In this document: piece after piece, positions 62,801 through 64,000 of the stretch
How positions within the stretch are numbered: the stretch's first letter is position 1
How the letters are laid out: every line of letters begins with the position of its first letter
Assembly (NCBI GenBank): GCA_013398615.1
Contig: VZSR01000566.1
Coordinates: forward strand, 123,090 to 187,089
DNA from: Brachypodius melanocephalos
Lineage: Eukaryota; Chordata; Aves; Passeriformes; Pycnonotidae
Length of the DNA: 64,000 nt
Reading direction: 5' to 3'
Program-made: the position numbers and the translations under genes
The notes under the pieces: generated by a model
Database searches by the model: none
The model's input: only the letters and a program-made list of their open reading frames with translations
Told to the model about the DNA's origin: nothing

Positions 62801-64000
62801 TATCAGCTACATTTCTAAGGATTAAATTTTTAAAATGGAATAGAACACCATGGTTATAAAGCTCTCTGAGCTTGAAGGAAGGTGAGCAACTCATTTTGGG
62901 AGCAGATCAGCATAAAATGGCTCAAAAATAAGCTTTATTTTCTTGTATACTATAGTTTAGTAGACATGAGTTTCTTGAGAATTATCACTGGCTCTCTACA
63001 TAGCTAGTTCTCAGCATAGCTGTCCACAACAAAACTCACTGCTGAGGGTAAATGCCCACTTGACCCTGATCCCCAAAATACATCCTATTTTGCATTTATC
63101 TTTCTACTCTAAGCAATGCAACAACGTTTAGGGTCTACCTTAGTGTTGAAATGTTTGAGTACTATAACACTGTCCAGCTGCATCAGAAAGATTCTAAACT
63201 TTTGGTTTTGATATGTAGAATTTCTTTCATTTTGTAATTAGGGAAGGCATAGGAAGAGGAGAAATTAAAAATTAAAAAATTATTTTTGCAAACCCCAGTT
63301 ACCCAACTGTTGTTAAAAGTGGTGCCTTATCTTTAAGATGCTGCTGTGCATGGAATGGTTGAAACAAGTGAATATTAACATTTCCTATTGCCTGTTTCAT
63401 GATGTCCACTATGAGCATTAGCTCCAGGTAAACAGTCACATACCATATTAAACCATCATGGGCTACATTTGTAAGTAATTTGGCAAAAGAATGGTCTCTG
63501 TAGACCTTCGCCTAAATTTTTCTGTGATTTGCATATTGCTAATAATTATATTCAGCATAGAAGTCTTCTTTGCAATTAGTTTTTTTAAGTGCATCAGAGC
63601 TTTAGAAGACATACATTCATTTGACAGTCTTCTAATTGCTTTTTATGTTGTCATCTTTAAAGCAAATGAGCTTTATGATCCTAAACCTTTAAAACATTTT
63701 AATTTTTCTGAGAATTTTATATTAAAGGGCTGAGAACTGTGGTCAGATTAAACTAGTGTAACTAATTTGAAGACACATGAAGTCTTCGCAATGCATCAGT
63801 TCTGTCAGTCAGGCATTTTCGTCTTTACAACACTACACAAAAATATGACAAACCACTCCTTGTCCTATGTGAGTAAAGATTTGCTTCATACTTACTATCT
63901 TTCATGCTTACTATTTAGACCAGGCTAGCCAGATCACTATGGGAAATTTTTTACATATTCTATCTAAACAGATTGTTTTCTTCACAGCCATATTAAATGA

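Larger units (their letters stand above)
51087..64000. other. Non-coding AT-rich DNA to window end
   Basis: Nearly 13 kb without a recognised gene. The best open frames are 106 codons on the minus strand (60729-61049) and 98 on the plus strand (51886-52182); neither shows a domain. About 54690-55200 is low in simple sequence and dense in short palindromes and homeodomain-like ATTA sites, so it is a candidate conserved non-coding element. Small repeats are listed separately. Confidence 0.75.

Noticed and set aside
63491..63733. 80-codon frame with hydrophobic N-terminal half, as a small membrane protein
   Set aside because: Phe/Ile/Leu richness follows from T-rich DNA; no other coding signal.
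1..64000. CRISPR arrays, bacterial operons, tRNA or rRNA genes
   Set aside because: No regularly spaced repeats, ribosome binding sites with tandem genes, or RNA-gene cores were seen. The repeat content is that of a bird genome.

Overview
This window is vertebrate, almost certainly avian, nuclear DNA, and I find no protein-coding gene, tRNA or rRNA in it. The bird call rests on the interspersed repeats. There are two CR1 LINE fragments: one has the CR1 3' octamer end, and both encode recognisable bits of CR1 ORF2. There is also a degraded copy of an abundant bird endogenous-retrovirus LTR, and three further LTR-like units. The rest is AT-rich, low in CpG, full of stop codons in all frames, and carries A-rich or T-rich microsatellites. 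It reads as a long intron or an intergenic gene-poor region; the sequence does not say which.

Layout. 1-8964: unique AT-rich DNA with a (TA)n tract. 8965-9587: diverged minus-strand LTR-like repeat. 11143-11491: plus-strand solo LTR, TG...CA, with an exact 6-bp target-site duplication, a TATA box and a polyadenylation signal. 11498-27879: unique DNA with small tandem repeats, hairpins, a canonical G-quadruplex motif (17618-17638) and a 100-N gap (15542-15641). 27880-28241: minus-strand fragment of the abundant avian LTR. 37942-38123: minus-strand CR1 broken by a 100-N gap. 44836-45141: older minus-strand CR1 piece. 47620-47666: a 47-nt poly(A) run. 48633-49268: a second copy of the 8965-9587 repeat, here with two intact YY1-type motifs. 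50829-51086: a 258-N gap. 51087-64000: unique DNA with an A-rich tract, a 65-bp inverted-repeat unit, a (TTTG)n microsatellite and one weak exon-like open stretch.

No genes act together here. The functional content I can support is regulatory potential inside dead retroelements, plus a few short motif matches (RFX X-box-like, CTCF-like, G4) that are hypotheses. The most informative observations are the solo LTR with intact duplication, the paired YY1 sites kept in one of two LTR copies, and the CR1 motif showing that the 100-N gap at 38 kb probably hides close to 1 kb. I did not find a new biological system.
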